Shown: positions 8,849 to 20,298 of the stretch, in pieces
Layout: each line of letters begins with the position of its first letter
Position numbering within the stretch: position 1 is the first letter of the stretch
From: Schistosoma haematobium
Taxonomy: Eukaryota; Platyhelminthes; Trematoda; Strigeidida; Schistosomatidae
Length of the DNA stretch: 64,000 bases
Assembly (NCBI RefSeq): GCF_000699445.3
Contig: NC_067200.1
Coordinates: 7,252,450-7,316,449 of the forward strand
Reading direction: 5' to 3'
Notes under the pieces: model-generated
What the model was told of the DNA's origin: nothing
Seen by the model: only the letters and a program-made list of their open reading frames with translations
Database searches by the model: none
Position numbers and translations under genes: made by a program

Positions 8849-9823
8849 CCTGCCATAGAAAAGTTAGATATTCATTCAATTTCTGAAGCCTTTGAGGATT
8901 ATTTGGAAAGGTTCGAAATCTGGGCTATGACCAAGAAAGATAATGAGGATATTAATATTATAGCACATTTCCTCACATTCATCCGAAAAGAAGCATATAG
9001 CTCATTAAGAACTGTGGCTTTACCGGAAAAGCCCATTTCGCTTTCTTATACAATTCTTCAGGATCTACTGCTAGACTATGTTAAGTATACGAATTTCTAA
9101 TGCGGTAAAGGAAGAAGGTTTCGTAAAATGATTCATGAGGATATAAAATATTCCACTGCATTACGTCATCCCAACCCAGCACATACTGAAGGTTATGCAG
9201 ATGATCCATCGGGGAGTTGCGATGCAGTTCACGAAGACGGGCACAAGTTTGGCTAATGTTTGTCCTGTGGCAGGTTCCACTCTTTTAATTCATGTAAATT
9301 TCGTAATTCTAAGTGCTTTAAATGTGGTGATATTGGACATATTCAATCTGATTGTAATTCCACTGTTCATCTTGCTGCGACGAATTTTAACTGTTGTAAT
9401 TCTGATTCTATTAAGTCCAGTGTTCCTAATGACCATTTATCCCTACCAATGATTTTAAAAGACAGTGTAGATTCATATAGCAGTTCAGAGTTAAGTGAAA
9501 CTCAGAATCTTTGCGAGACAACAGTTTCTAATCAACCAACTTATCAGATTTCTCAGGTTATTGTACCAGATATGGTTTTTCCCAATGATTCACTTATTTC
9601 TGACGAAATTTCTTACAAATCTGAAGGAAATATGTTGAATGAACCTAATCATGATCGAAAACCTGATGTAGTTTTGATGGATGCTGATTTTTCTAATGAT
9701 CTATTACTCTACAATGACATTCCTAATAAATTCAAGGAAACTATTTCAGGAGAGTCAAAGCTTGATGTCATACCAAGTATTTGTAATGACTCACCATTTA
9801 TCACGAGAACACGACTGGTTTAA
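8849..9823 (+). pseudogene. gag-like polyprotein remnant with CCHC zinc knuckle
   Basis: Gag of an LTR retroelement, which would package element RNA into particles. The frame opens after the left LTR (AFEDYLERFEIWAMTKKD near 8888-8941). It is broken by a stop at 9098-9100 and another near 9256, then open from 9260 to 9823. The zinc knuckle is C-x2-C-x4-H-x4-C (CFKCGDIGHIQSDC, about 9318-9359) preceded by CGRFHSFNSC. The usual ATG position, present in copy B at 37412, reads ATA here. Clade is probably Ty3/Gypsy (Boudicca-like gag), judged only from the knuckle context. Confidence 0.75.
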
Positions 9824-10185
9824 TAGAAACAATTCTTATTATAACCAACTGTACCAGTGTTTGTTTTAATGTGCTTTTGTTTAACTGTGCTAATGACAGC
9901 TATTTTGTGCTTCCATTCTTATACTTACACTTTGATTGTAACTTTGCGCGAATTCGGTTACGTTCTGTAACCAAGCTTGTATCCTGGCACGATCTCGGTA
10001 TCCTTTCGATGCCACGAGATCGCCAGCAAATAAACATCGACTTGGTCCATTAATTGCCTTCTGGTATTTGGCTTCTCGGGGATTTTATGGGTTTCTTTGG
10101 TTACGTTCAACCTACGCCTTCTGATTCGCTTGGCACGTGTTTCTTGGTAGCGGTGTTCATAGTTAATCTCAACTCGACGCCACGC
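9824..10185 (+). repeat. About 360-bp insert within the gag remnant of copy A
   Basis: Copy B lacks this stretch. It is GC-richer than the surroundings and has a CAGCAAATAAACATCG poly(A)-like word near 10025. The gag words around it (CAAGTATTTGTAATG at 9774 and CATATTAGTTGTTTTC at about 10190) look like duplicates of one another. It could be a solo LTR of another family or a local rearrangement. Confidence 0.4.
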
Positions 10186-10440
10186 TACATATTAGTTGTT
10201 TTCACAATGCATTTGTTTCTTGTGGGAAACTTGTTCAATGCGAAGCACAAGTATTAAATGAGCTCCATTTTAATTACAATTCGGATGATTTCATATCAAA
10301 TGCTGTTTATCCTTATCGCAAAGTCACTTCTAATGTTCACTCCAGTCAATGTGAGAAATATGTTTTAAATGAAGCCACATCATTTATAAATTGGGGATAT
10401 AAAGATACGTCAGAATTTTTTCCTTATTCGCTACTCAACC

Positions 10441-11650
10441 ATGTAGAACAGACTGCCAGTGAACCTCCGTTGCAGTGAAACTACAACCCGGTTCAAAAGT
10501 TTCTTTGATGATTTTCTTTCCGAAATTGGATTATTTCACCTACTGAATATCAATGTAATCAATAAGGATTTATACAAACAAGGTCCGTCATCCATTTAAT
10601 TGCCTGAAAAGCAAAATGAAACATTTGAAACTTTTCACGTCTATTTTATTTTATTTCTATTCATCTTAATATATGAAGTCTGCTTACGTTCGTGTTTATC
10701 ATTATTACCGTTATTAATATCATTATTAGTTCCCCAACACATTAGATATTCTTTTTATCTCTTCTTGTCCTTCTAAACATATTTAATTCCTGACTGTCCT
10801 TTGAAATTAATTGTGACTTTCATAGCATCAATCTTAATTATTGTTGCACAGATGTTTATACTAATATCCGGTTTCACTCTGTATCCTATTACATAAATCT
10901 AAATGTATTCATCCAAGTGCATTGAAGGATTTTTATTTTATTTTTCTAAATTGTTGGTTTCCTTCTGAGGTTGATATTCACTACACAATTATTATTCTTA
11001 TCATGAATCAAAACTTTTCACTAGGTGTTCACTTCTTTTCACTCCATTCTTTCCCTCTAAATAAATATTATTCTTAAGATTACGAAGTTTGTAATTAAGA
11101 CAATAACTTGTGTTACACTTACATTAACTTCTCAGACCCGTTTTATCTTCACTATGTATATATGACTACTCATACATATTGATAGTTTATTATCCTTTTC
11201 ACTTAATTGAGACTTTCGTAGCATCACTCCAAACTATGACTGCACAAACATTTATTCTAGTGCCATATCTTACTACAATAATAAGTTGTTTTTTCTTAAT
11301 TATTTTTTTGTTACTAATTTGACGATACAAACATAGTCGTTTGTTCTTGTTTTTTGATGTTCATAAACACGCCAATTAAACTGTTTGCGTATTTCACGTC
11401 TCCCTTATTTCTATTCCCTTATTTTCTACATTTCCTTCATTAAACTCAATTCAATATTCTTTTCACTTACACAGACCCGAGTTATTATTAACCATATTCT
11501 ACTATTATTACTCTAAATTCTTTTTTTTTAATACGGCAAGTATAATGCTGACATTATTGAAAATTGTGTATTATTGCATTTTTTGAAGAAACCCAAAATG
11601 GTTTCTTCACAACACTTATGTACCCATAAGATGTTTGTGAATAATAATAA
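10441..11650 (+). repeat. AT-rich internal region of copy A with diverged internal repeats
   Basis: No coding content. Two diverged copies of a roughly 80-bp segment lie about 395 bp apart (10799-10880 and 11193-11275: GACTTTCATAGCATCA versus GACTTTCGTAGCATCA and following words). Copy B skips this entire region. Confidence 0.5.
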
Positions 11651-11928
11651 TAATATTATTATTATTTCGTGGGGGAGGATAGTGTTGAAAAGTCTATGGT
11701 TCGAATTCTAGATATTATTGATTTCAGTACAAAACCGACATGCTGATTGTATACAATTCCGGGTGAGTCTGTTCCGATTTCGTTTGTTAATTCCAATACT
11801 AATGAGCACATTCTAGATACTACAGAGATTTTATCCAATACAATGTCGGACAGACACAGGATGAACTTGAGAAGATGTAAAATCAATAACAGACATATAG
11901 ACACCAATTTAAGCTGTGGCGGATGTGG

Positions 11929-12086
11929 TGTTTGAATGAACTAATGATACCATTGTACTTGTTGAATACTTGATTTCGAATTCTAAATACAATACATTCG
12001 TTTGTTCTCATCTAGTACTTCTTGATTCAGTTGCGTTATATCGGGGATTCTTAGTTCGTACCATAATTCAAATAATTCGAAATACC
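11929..12086 (+). repeat. 3' LTR of copy A
   Basis: Same sequence as 8671-8829 with scattered differences, ending at ATACC where the RTE-like sequence resumes. Confidence 0.75.
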
Positions 12087-13010
12087 CTCATACTACTGCT
12101 GAGGCTTCTGCTATTCTGGTCGTATTCTCCTGCATTGACTGTTGCGTTTTCGATAGAAGGGCCAGATCATCTGCGAAGTTCAGATCGTCCAACTGCATCC
12201 TAGATGTCCATTGTATCCCGTGCTTCCCCTCATATGTTAACGTCTTCATGATCCAGTCGATCACCAGGAGAAAGAGAAAGGGTGAGAATAAGCAACCTTG
12301 CCTGACACCGGTCTTTACCTCGAACGACTTTGTCAACTGTCCTCCATGCACGATTTTGCAGTTTAGTCCATCATATGAACTCTGTATGATACTGACTATT
12401 TTCTGAGGCACGCCGTAGTGTCGGTGAAGCTTCCATAATGTTGTTCTATCCACACTATCAAATGCCTTTTCGTAGTCAATGAAGTTGATTTAGAGTGATG
12501 AACTCAATTCAATTGATTGTTCCACAATGATCCGTAGAGTTGCGATTCGGTCTGTACACGATCGATCCTTGCGGAATCCAGCCTGTTGGTCTCGAAGTTG
12601 GGCGTCTACAGAGTCCTTCATCCTGTTTAACAATACCTTGTTGAAGACTTTTCCTGGTATTGGGAGAAAAGTGATGCACCTGATGTATCTGATTTCTGTG
12701 CCTCTGCTGGAATGTTGTCTGGTCCTGCTGCTTTGCCACTCTTGATTTGTCTGATGGCCATACTGGTCTCTTCAATTGTCGGTGGGCAAACACCCATTAG
12801 GAGGTCTGTGGGTGCTACTTTAGTGTTCGATGAGTTCAGTGGAGCTGGTCGATTCACGAGTTCTTTGAAATGTTCTACCCACCTGTTTCGTTGTTCTTCA
12901 GTATAGGTGATAACGTTGTCTTCCTTGCTTTTCACTGGTCGTTCCAGCGAGCTTCTTGATTGTATCATACAAGTTTCTCATGTTTCCTTCTATTTTAACA
13001 CTTCAAAGTG
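12087..13010 (-). mobile_element. RTE-like non-LTR reverse transcriptase, proximal half of a split copy
   Basis: On the minus strand 12968-12480 and 12453-12090 encode RT segments: a pre-palm region (EQRNRWVEHFKELVNRPAP near 12895-12840, SGKAAGPDNIPAE near 12745-12705), then LWKLHRHYGVPQK, the KTGVRQGCLFSPFLF motif (near 12330-12285), and the catalytic FADDLALLS motif (about 12177-12150). The FADD box is intact, but frame breaks around 12480-12510 and 12625 interrupt it. Reading on past 12087 jumps the LTR element to 8670, where the next expected words (GLNIH) appear, so one RTE-like copy was split by that insertion. Confidence 0.85.
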
Positions 13011-13862
13011 TAAGGTAGTCCATCTATGACATGTTACAGATTACAACTACAACTTAGGTAACGCCCCTGTAGAGATATCCTAAGTTGAAAGAGATCTAGG
13101 AGTGCTGAAACCATACGATTTGAAGTCTTTAGCTAACTGTGACAAAAATGCTTTTCGAGCAAACCTTGCACTGGTGAAATTGAAGCGCATTTTCGGCCAT
13201 TTTGAAGGAATAACTATCCACATAATCTTCGACAGTTTCATTTGTCCTCATTTAGAGTACGGGTACATAGTATTTCTTCACTGTTATATCCCGATAAGAA
13301 TAATGAATGGTAATTTTTGGGATCCATTTATGGACCAATACTATGAGTATATTTTCATCGTGTAATTGTTATGCAACTAAACTGTTTATATTCACGTCGT
13401 TCTTATTATAAGCTCTAATTTAACCCATAGACTGTTATTATACGACGTACCTAATGGCTTGCAGTATCCTTAACACCTCTGCACATTACCTTAAACATTT
13501 ACTTAAGTTAAGCTCAAACACAAACCAAAAGGGGTAAAACCCAGAGACCGGAGACACGATACAGCAGAACGGACTGTAGACACAACTTCTACTCCTTAAG
13601 ATTTGTCAAATGCTGGAATTCTTTGCCCGGTGAGCTATTCCAAGAGACTTCCCAAGAGTCATTTAAGAGGCAACTTGACCTATTTTTATGGGCAAAGGAT
13701 AACATCTTATTATGATTTAGCTATTTCTTTTTTTCTCTATTATTGATATTATACCTGGGTCCCTTCCTGAAGGCAATGGTGATCCACTGCTGCTAGACAC
13801 GGAAGCCTGTTAAGTGAAAGCTTTTTCTATTTCATTCAAAATATTTTGAACCATTTGAATAT
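12993..13862 (+). mobile_element. CR1-like non-LTR retrotransposon 3' end (copy 1), broken
   Basis: Plus-strand decayed copy of the element also at 38316-39245. Shared segments include SKCKVVH, CDKNAFRANLALVKLKRIFGHF (frame 13102-13280), FICPHLEYG, and the 3' untranslated words TACGGAAGCCTGTTAAG. The middle (about 13284-13447) is replaced by an LTR fragment. The final part (about 13450-13720) carries the conserved end with CWNSLP and SFKRQLDLFL in other frames. Confidence 0.75.
13284..13447 (+). repeat. LTR fragment inside the CR1-like copy
   Basis: Begins TGTTATATCCC and matches, with divergence, the start of the solo LTR at 58133-58569 (reverse orientation): words such as GATCCATTTATGGACCAATA are shared. 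It has replaced about 157 bp of CR1-like sequence present in the other copy. Confidence 0.6.
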
Positions 13863-13867
13863 AACGA

Positions 13868-14066
13868 AAATCGACTAATCTTAACTGGCTAGCGGTTGCA
13901 GGAGAGGTTTATCATAGCGTTTCCACGCGTGTTCTGGTTCTGATGCGTGATTGAGCGCCTTTAGCTAAGTGAGTCGATTAAAACTGGTGCAGTCAGCGTC
14001 ATGTAATGAGAACGTACAAACCTATTGATTTTGGGGATTTATTGACCACTACAGGTCTCTTCTATG
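13868..14066 (-). mobile_element. Truncated Gypsy LTR, minus strand
   Basis: Homologous to the 5' two thirds of the LTR at 35569-35873, with GGATTTATTGACCACTACA at its upstream end (near 14060). The 3' part is missing. It directly follows the CR1-like 3' end. Confidence 0.55.
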
Positions 14067-14224
14067 TCCCCGAAATATCTGAGGTTAGTTTTGCGAACAC
14101 TAGTTCGACAGTTGAGTTAAAACTACTTCCATATGGTTGAAATAATCCTAGAATTCGAGTCGACTATCGAAAGGATTGAAGAATGACTTCATAAGCCTTA
14201 TCTTCGAAAGGGGTATAAAACATA

Positions 14225-14515
14225 AACCTGAGAACTAGTGACTAGTAAGCATAATCAACGTGGTTGTTGAGATTTTACAAAAGGTCATTTGGAAAGAGTT
14301 GTTTAAGTCTCTTGACGAAAACTGTACCACTGAGCCGGTATCCAACAGTGTAGATGTTAAGCGTTCTCGAGCGAGACTGAAGGCCCTGGGTTCGAACCCC
14401 ACGAGTGGACTTGCGGATGCGTACTGCTGAAAAGCTTCACAATAGGGCGAAATGACCGTCTTGTGCTTCCAGGTTTTCGACGGCGGTTTGACAGCAATTG
14501 GGTTACAAAAAAGCA
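14225..14515 (+). mobile_element. Degenerate hammerhead SINE
   Basis: Plus copy with B box GGTTCGAACCC at about 14390-14400 and tail CAGGTTTTCGACGGCGGTTTG. The ribozyme core has changed to CTGAAAAG with TTCACAATAGGGCGAAATGACC, so G8, A9 and stem II are altered and it is probably inactive. Confidence 0.75.
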
Positions 14516-15304
14516 CTATCCATTTGCCTTCTTATGTCCGAACAACTCATCAGTGGAGCTGTAGAGCTTCATGGCCACGATAAGAGTATTTGTTTTTGAG
14601 TTATTTTGCTTGGAATAGCTCAGATACATTCACAAACTCTCTTCTCCATTGCCTTAAATCGCAGTGTGACTTCATACGTGGCCTGCTGCTTCATTATTCT
14701 GGATCAAGTTCTGCAATGCCAGCCCTCCCGACCATTGTTGTCATTAAATTATCCAAATCTTTCATTTTCACTTCGTATTTTTAATCTGGTATAGTATCTT
14801 GAGCTAATAAATGTCTTTACCAAGTTCTACATTACTTGAACTGAATGACTGTGGGAATAGTTTCACTACCGACCACACGATGTGGCGGCTTGTTGAGTGT
14901 ACATCACAATTGCTACCCCATCGTTGTCACCGCCCTTATTCTTATCTGTTAATGACATCGTGAAGAACTATATACAGCTAGTAAACAATCATTGACATGT
15001 AAGAAAATACTAGCTAATAACTCACAACTCGGTGTATTGAATGACTGACTAAATCCAGTGATCATCTCAAGAAGTTTAGTTACAAGTCTTGCTGTTCTGT
15101 ATTAAAAAGACTATATCTAGATATCCTGTTTTTGTTTAGATTTCCCAGACACTTGTTGTGAAACGGTCTTCATTCACTAGAGTCACTTGCGGATAGGCAT
15201 TAAACAATCAACGGCTGGTCTGCAACTAAGCACTTGCGTTATTCTGTCTCGACGTTTCTACACTCTTCAAGTAAAACTCAAGTTTAATTTGTTCTCGTTC
15301 ACTA
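14516..15304. other. Unassigned, moderately complex sequence
   Basis: No domain or repeat partner recognised in the window. Overlapping short frames around 14590-14794 encode nothing recognisable. Confidence 0.4.
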
Positions 15305-15628
15305 TGTAGAGGTAAATAAATACCCTAATTAAATGGATTTGTAACCTTTCAATATTGGATGTTGACCACATTAGTCCTAATGGACAAATTGAGCTGATGG
15401 CACTGAGTTATCCATCCGCACCACATAACGAGTAGAAAAGGCTGTACTCAACAACCCATGCAATCGCTAACCAGATAATATCAGTCGATCCATGATATAT
15501 TGATAGCCTATCAAATATATCTTCGAATCTCCTCACTTCTGTCGTTTGATTTCACTTGGTGGACACGATTCATATTAGGTGTTACTGGTTAAAGCGTTGT
15601 TAAACTCCAAATACCTGTGGCATCTTCA
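15305..15628 (+). repeat. 5' LTR of the Gypsy-like element
   Basis: Starts TGTAGAGG and ends CATCTTCA, followed by TTGGTGAGCCGAT, a plausible primer-binding site. Copies are at 5872-6185 and, more diverged, 35569-35873. Confidence 0.75.
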
Positions 15629-15798
15629 TTGGTGAGCCGATATGATCTGGTACACCAACTTGCAAACTGTGAGTCTGTTCTTTTTTGGAATTTCATATAT
15701 CATTGCTTTATTTTAACTTTTATATATTATGATATTTCTTTTTTCGTGTTTTTGGACATTTTTGCTTCCTCCTCCATTATTGTACTTCATATTTAGTC

Positions 15799-16398
15799 AT
15801 GACGGAACAAACACCTAAGGTATTTAAGTTAGAGACTGTGACTCCACCTTCATTTCAACTAATGCCCTTTTGGCTAGAAAACATCGAAGCCTGGTTCTGC
15901 TACGCAGCAGCTGACTTCTACGAGCACGGTGTGAACGACGCACGTGCACAATTCCTTGCAGTAGCCAAGGCACTACCGCGCGAATTTAACAGGTACGTCA
16001 CACCTAGTATGTTTACTAGTGATGTCCCGGAACCTTACGAAACTCCTAAACAATCTATTCCTAAATGCGGAGACCTAACCGATCGACAAAGGTTAGACCA
16101 ACTCCTTAATAATATCGATCTGCAACACGGTTCAGCGACAGACATGTTGCAGAGAATGAGAGAGGTGATTGGCCAAAGAACTTCCGATGATGGCCTATTC
16201 AGACAACTTTTCTTGTCTAAACTTCCTCAACAAGTGCAAGCTGTTCTGGTCTCGTTTCGAAACAACGCCATAGACGAGCTAGCTGCATCTGCTGACCGCA
16301 TTTTAGAGATCACCAAATCTTCTAACTCCGAGGTTTTTCAGTCAAAGAAAAACCTCAAACGACCTAGAATGACATTACGGAACTATGTCATTCGCTGA
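15799..16398 (+). pseudogene. Gypsy-like gag, left arm (199 codons)
   Basis: Gag-type protein: an ATG at 15799 after the LTR and leader, then FWLENIEAWFCYAAADF and a helical capsid-like region with LFLSKLPQQVQAVL. This layout (W-x-E near the start, QLF-x-L-P midway) is seen in Ty3/Gypsy gag of flatworms. It ends at TGA 16396-16398, while the next basic and zinc-binding region continues in another frame, so the polyprotein is broken here. The right arm carries the same protein with one residue change noticed. No host role. Confidence 0.8.
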
Positions 16399-16399
16399 C

Positions 16400-16892
16400 A
16401 CGTTATCTTCGATTTCGTAATGGCCGTAAACGGTCACGCACTTCACGTAGGCGATCTGTCTCTAGACCACGAGAGACTGGTAACCCCGACTGGTGCTGGC
16501 ATCATAACCAGTACGGAAAATCTTCAAAAAATCACAGAAGACATTGCAATTTTCTGAACTCCAAACCGACCGACACGAAAAATGTTTCGGGAAACCTCCA
16601 AGCCGGCAAACATAGCCGTCTGTTATACGTCACAGGTGTGATAACGAAAGTTCGCTATCTCGTCGATACTGGCGCAGAAGTTAGCGTTCTTCCAGCGAAT
16701 TCTAACGACCGGCCTCGCGAATCTGTTTTAAACTTACATGCGGCAAACGGAAAGCCTACCGCTACTTATGGTAAAAGGTACGTTTATCTTAACGTGGGTT
16801 TACTCAAACCCATTCACTGGATTTTGTTGTTGCAGATGTTTCTATGCCAATCATTGGTACAGACCTCCTACAACATCACAATCGAATCATAA
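16400..16892 (+). pseudogene. Gypsy-like nucleocapsid tail and aspartic protease, left arm
   Basis: An Arg/Ser-rich stretch precedes the knuckle-like DWCWHHNQYG..CNF at about 16480-16555. The frame continues at 16638 into VRYLVDTGAEVSVLP, where DTGA (about 16666-16677) is the aspartic protease active site. A single extra A near 16775 shifts the frame relative to the right arm, and a one-base shorter T run near 16825 partly compensates. The protease would process the polyprotein, but the breaks make it inactive as it stands. Confidence 0.8.
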
Positions 16893-17057
16893 ATACGCGC
16901 AAACAGAGGCTAGTAGACGGACACACCAATTTGCCTGTTTGCGCAACTTCTTTCTCCGGTTGCAAATTATCTTCTGTCACACTTAGGCACACGATAGACT
17001 CATTCTATCAACCATTACTCGATAAGTATTCTGGGATATACCAATCCGCAACCGAAA

Positions 17058-17760
17058 TTGCCGTGTGTAACTAGCATCGTTACACATCACATCATGACTA
17101 CAGGACCACCTGTACTCTCGAAAGCACGACGACTAGCCCCCGAAAAGCTAAGGTTGGCGAAAAATGAGTTCGACTACATGATAGACTTACGAATCGTACG
17201 ACCGTCAAATAGCCCATATGCATCTCCGTTGCACATGGTCCCTATAAAGGACAGCAGCGATTGGCGTCCGACTGGTGACTATCGGCGATTGAATGCGAAA
17301 ACCAATCTCGATCGTTACCCGTTGCCCCACATTCACGATTTGACAGCTACTTTGAAAGGTACAACTGTCTTTTCGAAAATCGACTTGGTTAAAGCGTATA
17401 ACCAAATCCCCATGGCTACAGACGACATACCGAAAACCACCATCATTACTCCCTTTGGACTCTATGAATTTTTGCGAATGCCTTCGGTCTAAGAAACGCT
17501 GCTCAAACATTCCAAAGATTCATAGACGACGTTTTTCGAGGTCTCAACTTCGTACATGCGTATGTTGACGACTGCCTAATAGCAAGTCCGGACAGAGAAT
17601 CGCATCTCAAGCATCTGGATCTTGTTTTCGAACGACTACAAAAACATGGCATTACTGTAAACGTTCAGAAATGCCAAATCGGAACTGACTCATTAGACTT
17701 CCTAGGACACACTATAGATGCTCAAGGAATTCGACCCCTTTGAACCAAAGTGGCGGCCAT
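17058..17760 (+). pseudogene. Gypsy-like reverse transcriptase, left arm
   Basis: RT fingers and palm: IDLRIVRPSNSPYASPLHMV, DWRPTGDYRRLN, then DLVKAYNQIP, all open to 17492. A one-base loss after LRMP puts the next block in another frame, where the catalytic YVDD box (HAYVDDCLIAS, about 17556-17588) and FLGHTID (about 17699-17719) are readable. A TGA interrupts near 17743. RNase H and integrase are not present after this. Confidence 0.85.
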
Positions 17761-17808
17761 TATGGATTACCCAGAACCGACCACGATCAAGCAGTTATGA
17801 ACGTTTAA

Positions 17809-18120
17809 CGACCTTCTGAAACTCGCCCAGCTTCAAAAAGAAGACACTGATCTTCGGCACGAGTTATCGTCTACAACCCTCAAACTACGCATCAAACAGA
17901 TGGGAACAGGTAAGGAAACCTTACTTTGTGACACATCTACAGGTAGAGATCGCCCAATCGTGCTGAAACATTATCGACGCAACGTTCTCAATAAGTTGAA
18001 CAAACTTTCTCATCCAGTTGTTCGTGCAACCATCAAGCTTATAGCAGTAGCGTGCCCACTCTCTCACATTTTTATTGATGCCAGGCCAGTAAAACCGTTC
18101 TGCTATAACTTACAAGGCCA
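17809..18120 (+). pseudogene. Spacer: pol fragment between RT and integrase
   Basis: Encodes LAQLQKEDTDLRHELSSTTL and KHYRRNVLNKLNKLSHP..RATIKLIA, which is the region before and into the integrase zinc-binding (HHCC) part of a Gypsy pol. RNase H is missing upstream and the rest of integrase downstream, so pol has at least one internal deletion before the inverted arm begins. Confidence 0.65.
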
Positions 18121-18185
18121 TTAAACGTTCATAACTGCTTGATCGTGGTCGGTTCTGGGTAATCCATAGTGGCCGCCACTTTGGT

Positions 18186-18774
18186 TCAAAGGGGTCGAAT
18201 TCCTTGAGCATCTATAGTGTGTCCTAGGAAGTCTAATGAGTCAGTTCCGATTTGGCATTTCTGAACGTTTACAGTAATGCCATGTTTTTGTAGTCGTTCG
18301 AAAACAAGATCCAGATGCTTGAGATGCGATTCTCTGTCCGGACTTGCTATTAGGCAGTCGTCAACATACGCATGTACGAAGTTGAGACCTCGAAAACGTC
18401 GTCTATGAATCTTTGGAATGTTTGAGCAGCGTTTCTTAGACCGAAGGCATTCGCAAAAATTCATAGAGTCCAAAGGGAGTAATGATGGTGGTTTTCGGTA
18501 TGTCGTCTGTAGCCATGGGGATTTGGTTATACGCTTTAACCAAGTCGATTTTCGAAAAGACAGTTGTACCTTTCAAAGTAGCTGTCAAATCGTGAATGTG
18601 GGGCAACGGGTAACGATCGAGATTGGTTTTCGCATTCAATCGCCGATAGTCACCAGTCGGACGCCAATCGCTGCTGTCCTTTATAGGGACCATGTGCAAC
18701 GGAGATGCATATGGGCTATTTGACGGTCGTACGATTCGTAAGTCTATCATGTAGTCGAACTCATTTTTCGCCAA
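18186..18774 (-). pseudogene. Gypsy-like reverse transcriptase, right arm
   Basis: Same RT as the left arm in opposite orientation: the fingers and palm frame at 18774-18436, and the YVDD-containing frame at 18473-18186 joined through the same one-base loss. It supports copying of an already broken element. Confidence 0.85.
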
Positions 18775-19034
18775 CCTTAGCTTTTCGGGGCTAGTCGTCG
18801 TGCTTTCGAGAGTACAGGTGGTCCTGTAGTCATGATGTGATGTGTAACGATGCTAGTTACACACGGCAATTTCGGTTGCGGATTGGTATATCCCAGAATA
18901 CTTATCGAGTAATGGTTGATAGAATGAGTCTATCGTGTGCCTAAGTGTGACAGAAGATAATTTGCAACCGGAGAAAGAAGTTGCGCAAACAGGCAAATTG
19001 GTGTGTCCGTCTACTAGCCTCTGTTTGCGCGTAT

Positions 19035-19289
19035 TTATGATTCGATTGTGATGTTGTAGGAGGTCTGTACCAATGATTGGCATAGAAACATCTGCAACAA
19101 CAAAAATCCAGTGAATGGGTTTGAGTAAACCCACGTTAAGATAAACGTACCTTTACCATAAGTAGCGGTAGGCTTTCCGTTTGCCGCATGTAAGTTTAAA
19201 ACAGATTCGCGAGGCCGGTCGTTAGAATTCGCTGGAAGAACGCTAACTTCTGCGCCAGTATCGACGAGATAGCGAACTTTCGTTATCAC
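19035..19289 (-). pseudogene. Gypsy-like aspartic protease, right arm
   Basis: Open frame with VRYLVDTGAEVSVLP and the DTGA active site. Unlike the left arm it keeps one frame through GKGTFILTW, then differs again where the left arm has one T fewer. Confidence 0.8.
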
Positions 19290-19528
19290 ACCTGTGACGT
19301 ATAACAGACGGCTATGTTTGCCGGCTTGGAGGTTTCCCGAAACATTTTTCGTGTCGGTCGGTTTGGAGTTCAGAAAATTGCAGTGTCTTCTGTGATTTTT
19401 TGAAGATTTTCCGTACTGGTTATGATGCCAGCACCAGTCGGGGTTACCAGTCTCTCGTGGTCTAGAGACAGATCGCCTACGTGAAGTGCGTGACCGTTTA
19501 CGGCCATTACGAAATCGAAGATAACGTG

Positions 19529-20128
19529 TCAGCGAATGACATAGTTCCGTAATGTCATTCTAGGTCGTTTGAGGTTTTTCTTTGACTGAAAAACCTCGGA
19601 GTTAGAAGATTTGGTGATCTCTAAAATGCGGTCAGCAGATGCAGCTAGCTCGTCTATGGCGTTGTTTCGAAACGAGACCAGAACAGCTTGCACTTGTTGA
19701 GGAAGTTTAGACAAGAAAAGTTGTCTGAATAGGCCATCATCGGAAGTTCTTTGGCCAATCACCTCTCTCATTCTCTGCAACATGTCTGTCGCTGAACCGT
19801 GTTGCAGATCGATATTATTAAGGAGTTGGTCTAACCTTTGTCGATCGGTTAGGTCTCCGCATTTAGGAATAGATTGTTTAGGAGTTTCGTAAGGTTCCGG
19901 GACATCACTAGTAAACATACTAGGTGTGACGTACCTGTTAAATTCGCGCGGTAGTGCCTTGGCTACTGCAAGGAATTGTGCACGTGCGTCGTTCACACCG
20001 TGCTCGTAGAAGTCAGCTGCTGCGTAGCAGAACCAGGCTTCGATGTTTTCTGGCCAAAAGGGCATTAGTTGAAATGAAGGTGGAGTCACAGTCTCTAACT
20101 TAAATACCTTAGGTGTTTGTTCCGTCAT
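19529..20128 (-). pseudogene. Gypsy-like gag, right arm (199 codons)
   Basis: Same 199-codon gag as at 15799-16398, with Pro in place of Leu in FWPENIEAW and the same terminating TGA. Product would be a capsid-like protein with no intact pol attached. Confidence 0.8.
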
Positions 20129-20298
20129 GACTAAATATGAAGTACAATAATGGAGGAGGAAGCAAAAATGTCCAAAAACACGAAAAAAGAAATATCATAA
20201 TATATAAAAGTTAAAATAAAGCAATGATATATGAAATTCCAAAAAAGAACAGACTCACAGTTTGCAAGTTGGTGTACCAGATCATATCGGCTCACCAA

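Larger units (their letters stand above)
8671..12086 (+). mobile_element. Gag-only LTR retrotransposon (copy A), nested in an RTE-like element
   Basis: Flanked by two similar direct repeats of about 158 bp, 8671-8829 and 11929-12086, each starting TGTTTGAATG and ending near CGAAATACC. Just inside the left LTR is a GGCGTCGCGA word that fits a primer-binding site. The internal part has gag remnants (8849-9823 and 10185-10440) but no protease, reverse transcriptase or integrase. From about 10440 to 11650 it is AT-rich and non-coding. Copy B at 35542-37584 (minus) has the same plan, so both descend from an internally deleted, non-autonomous form. No clear target-site duplication was found. Confidence 0.75.
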
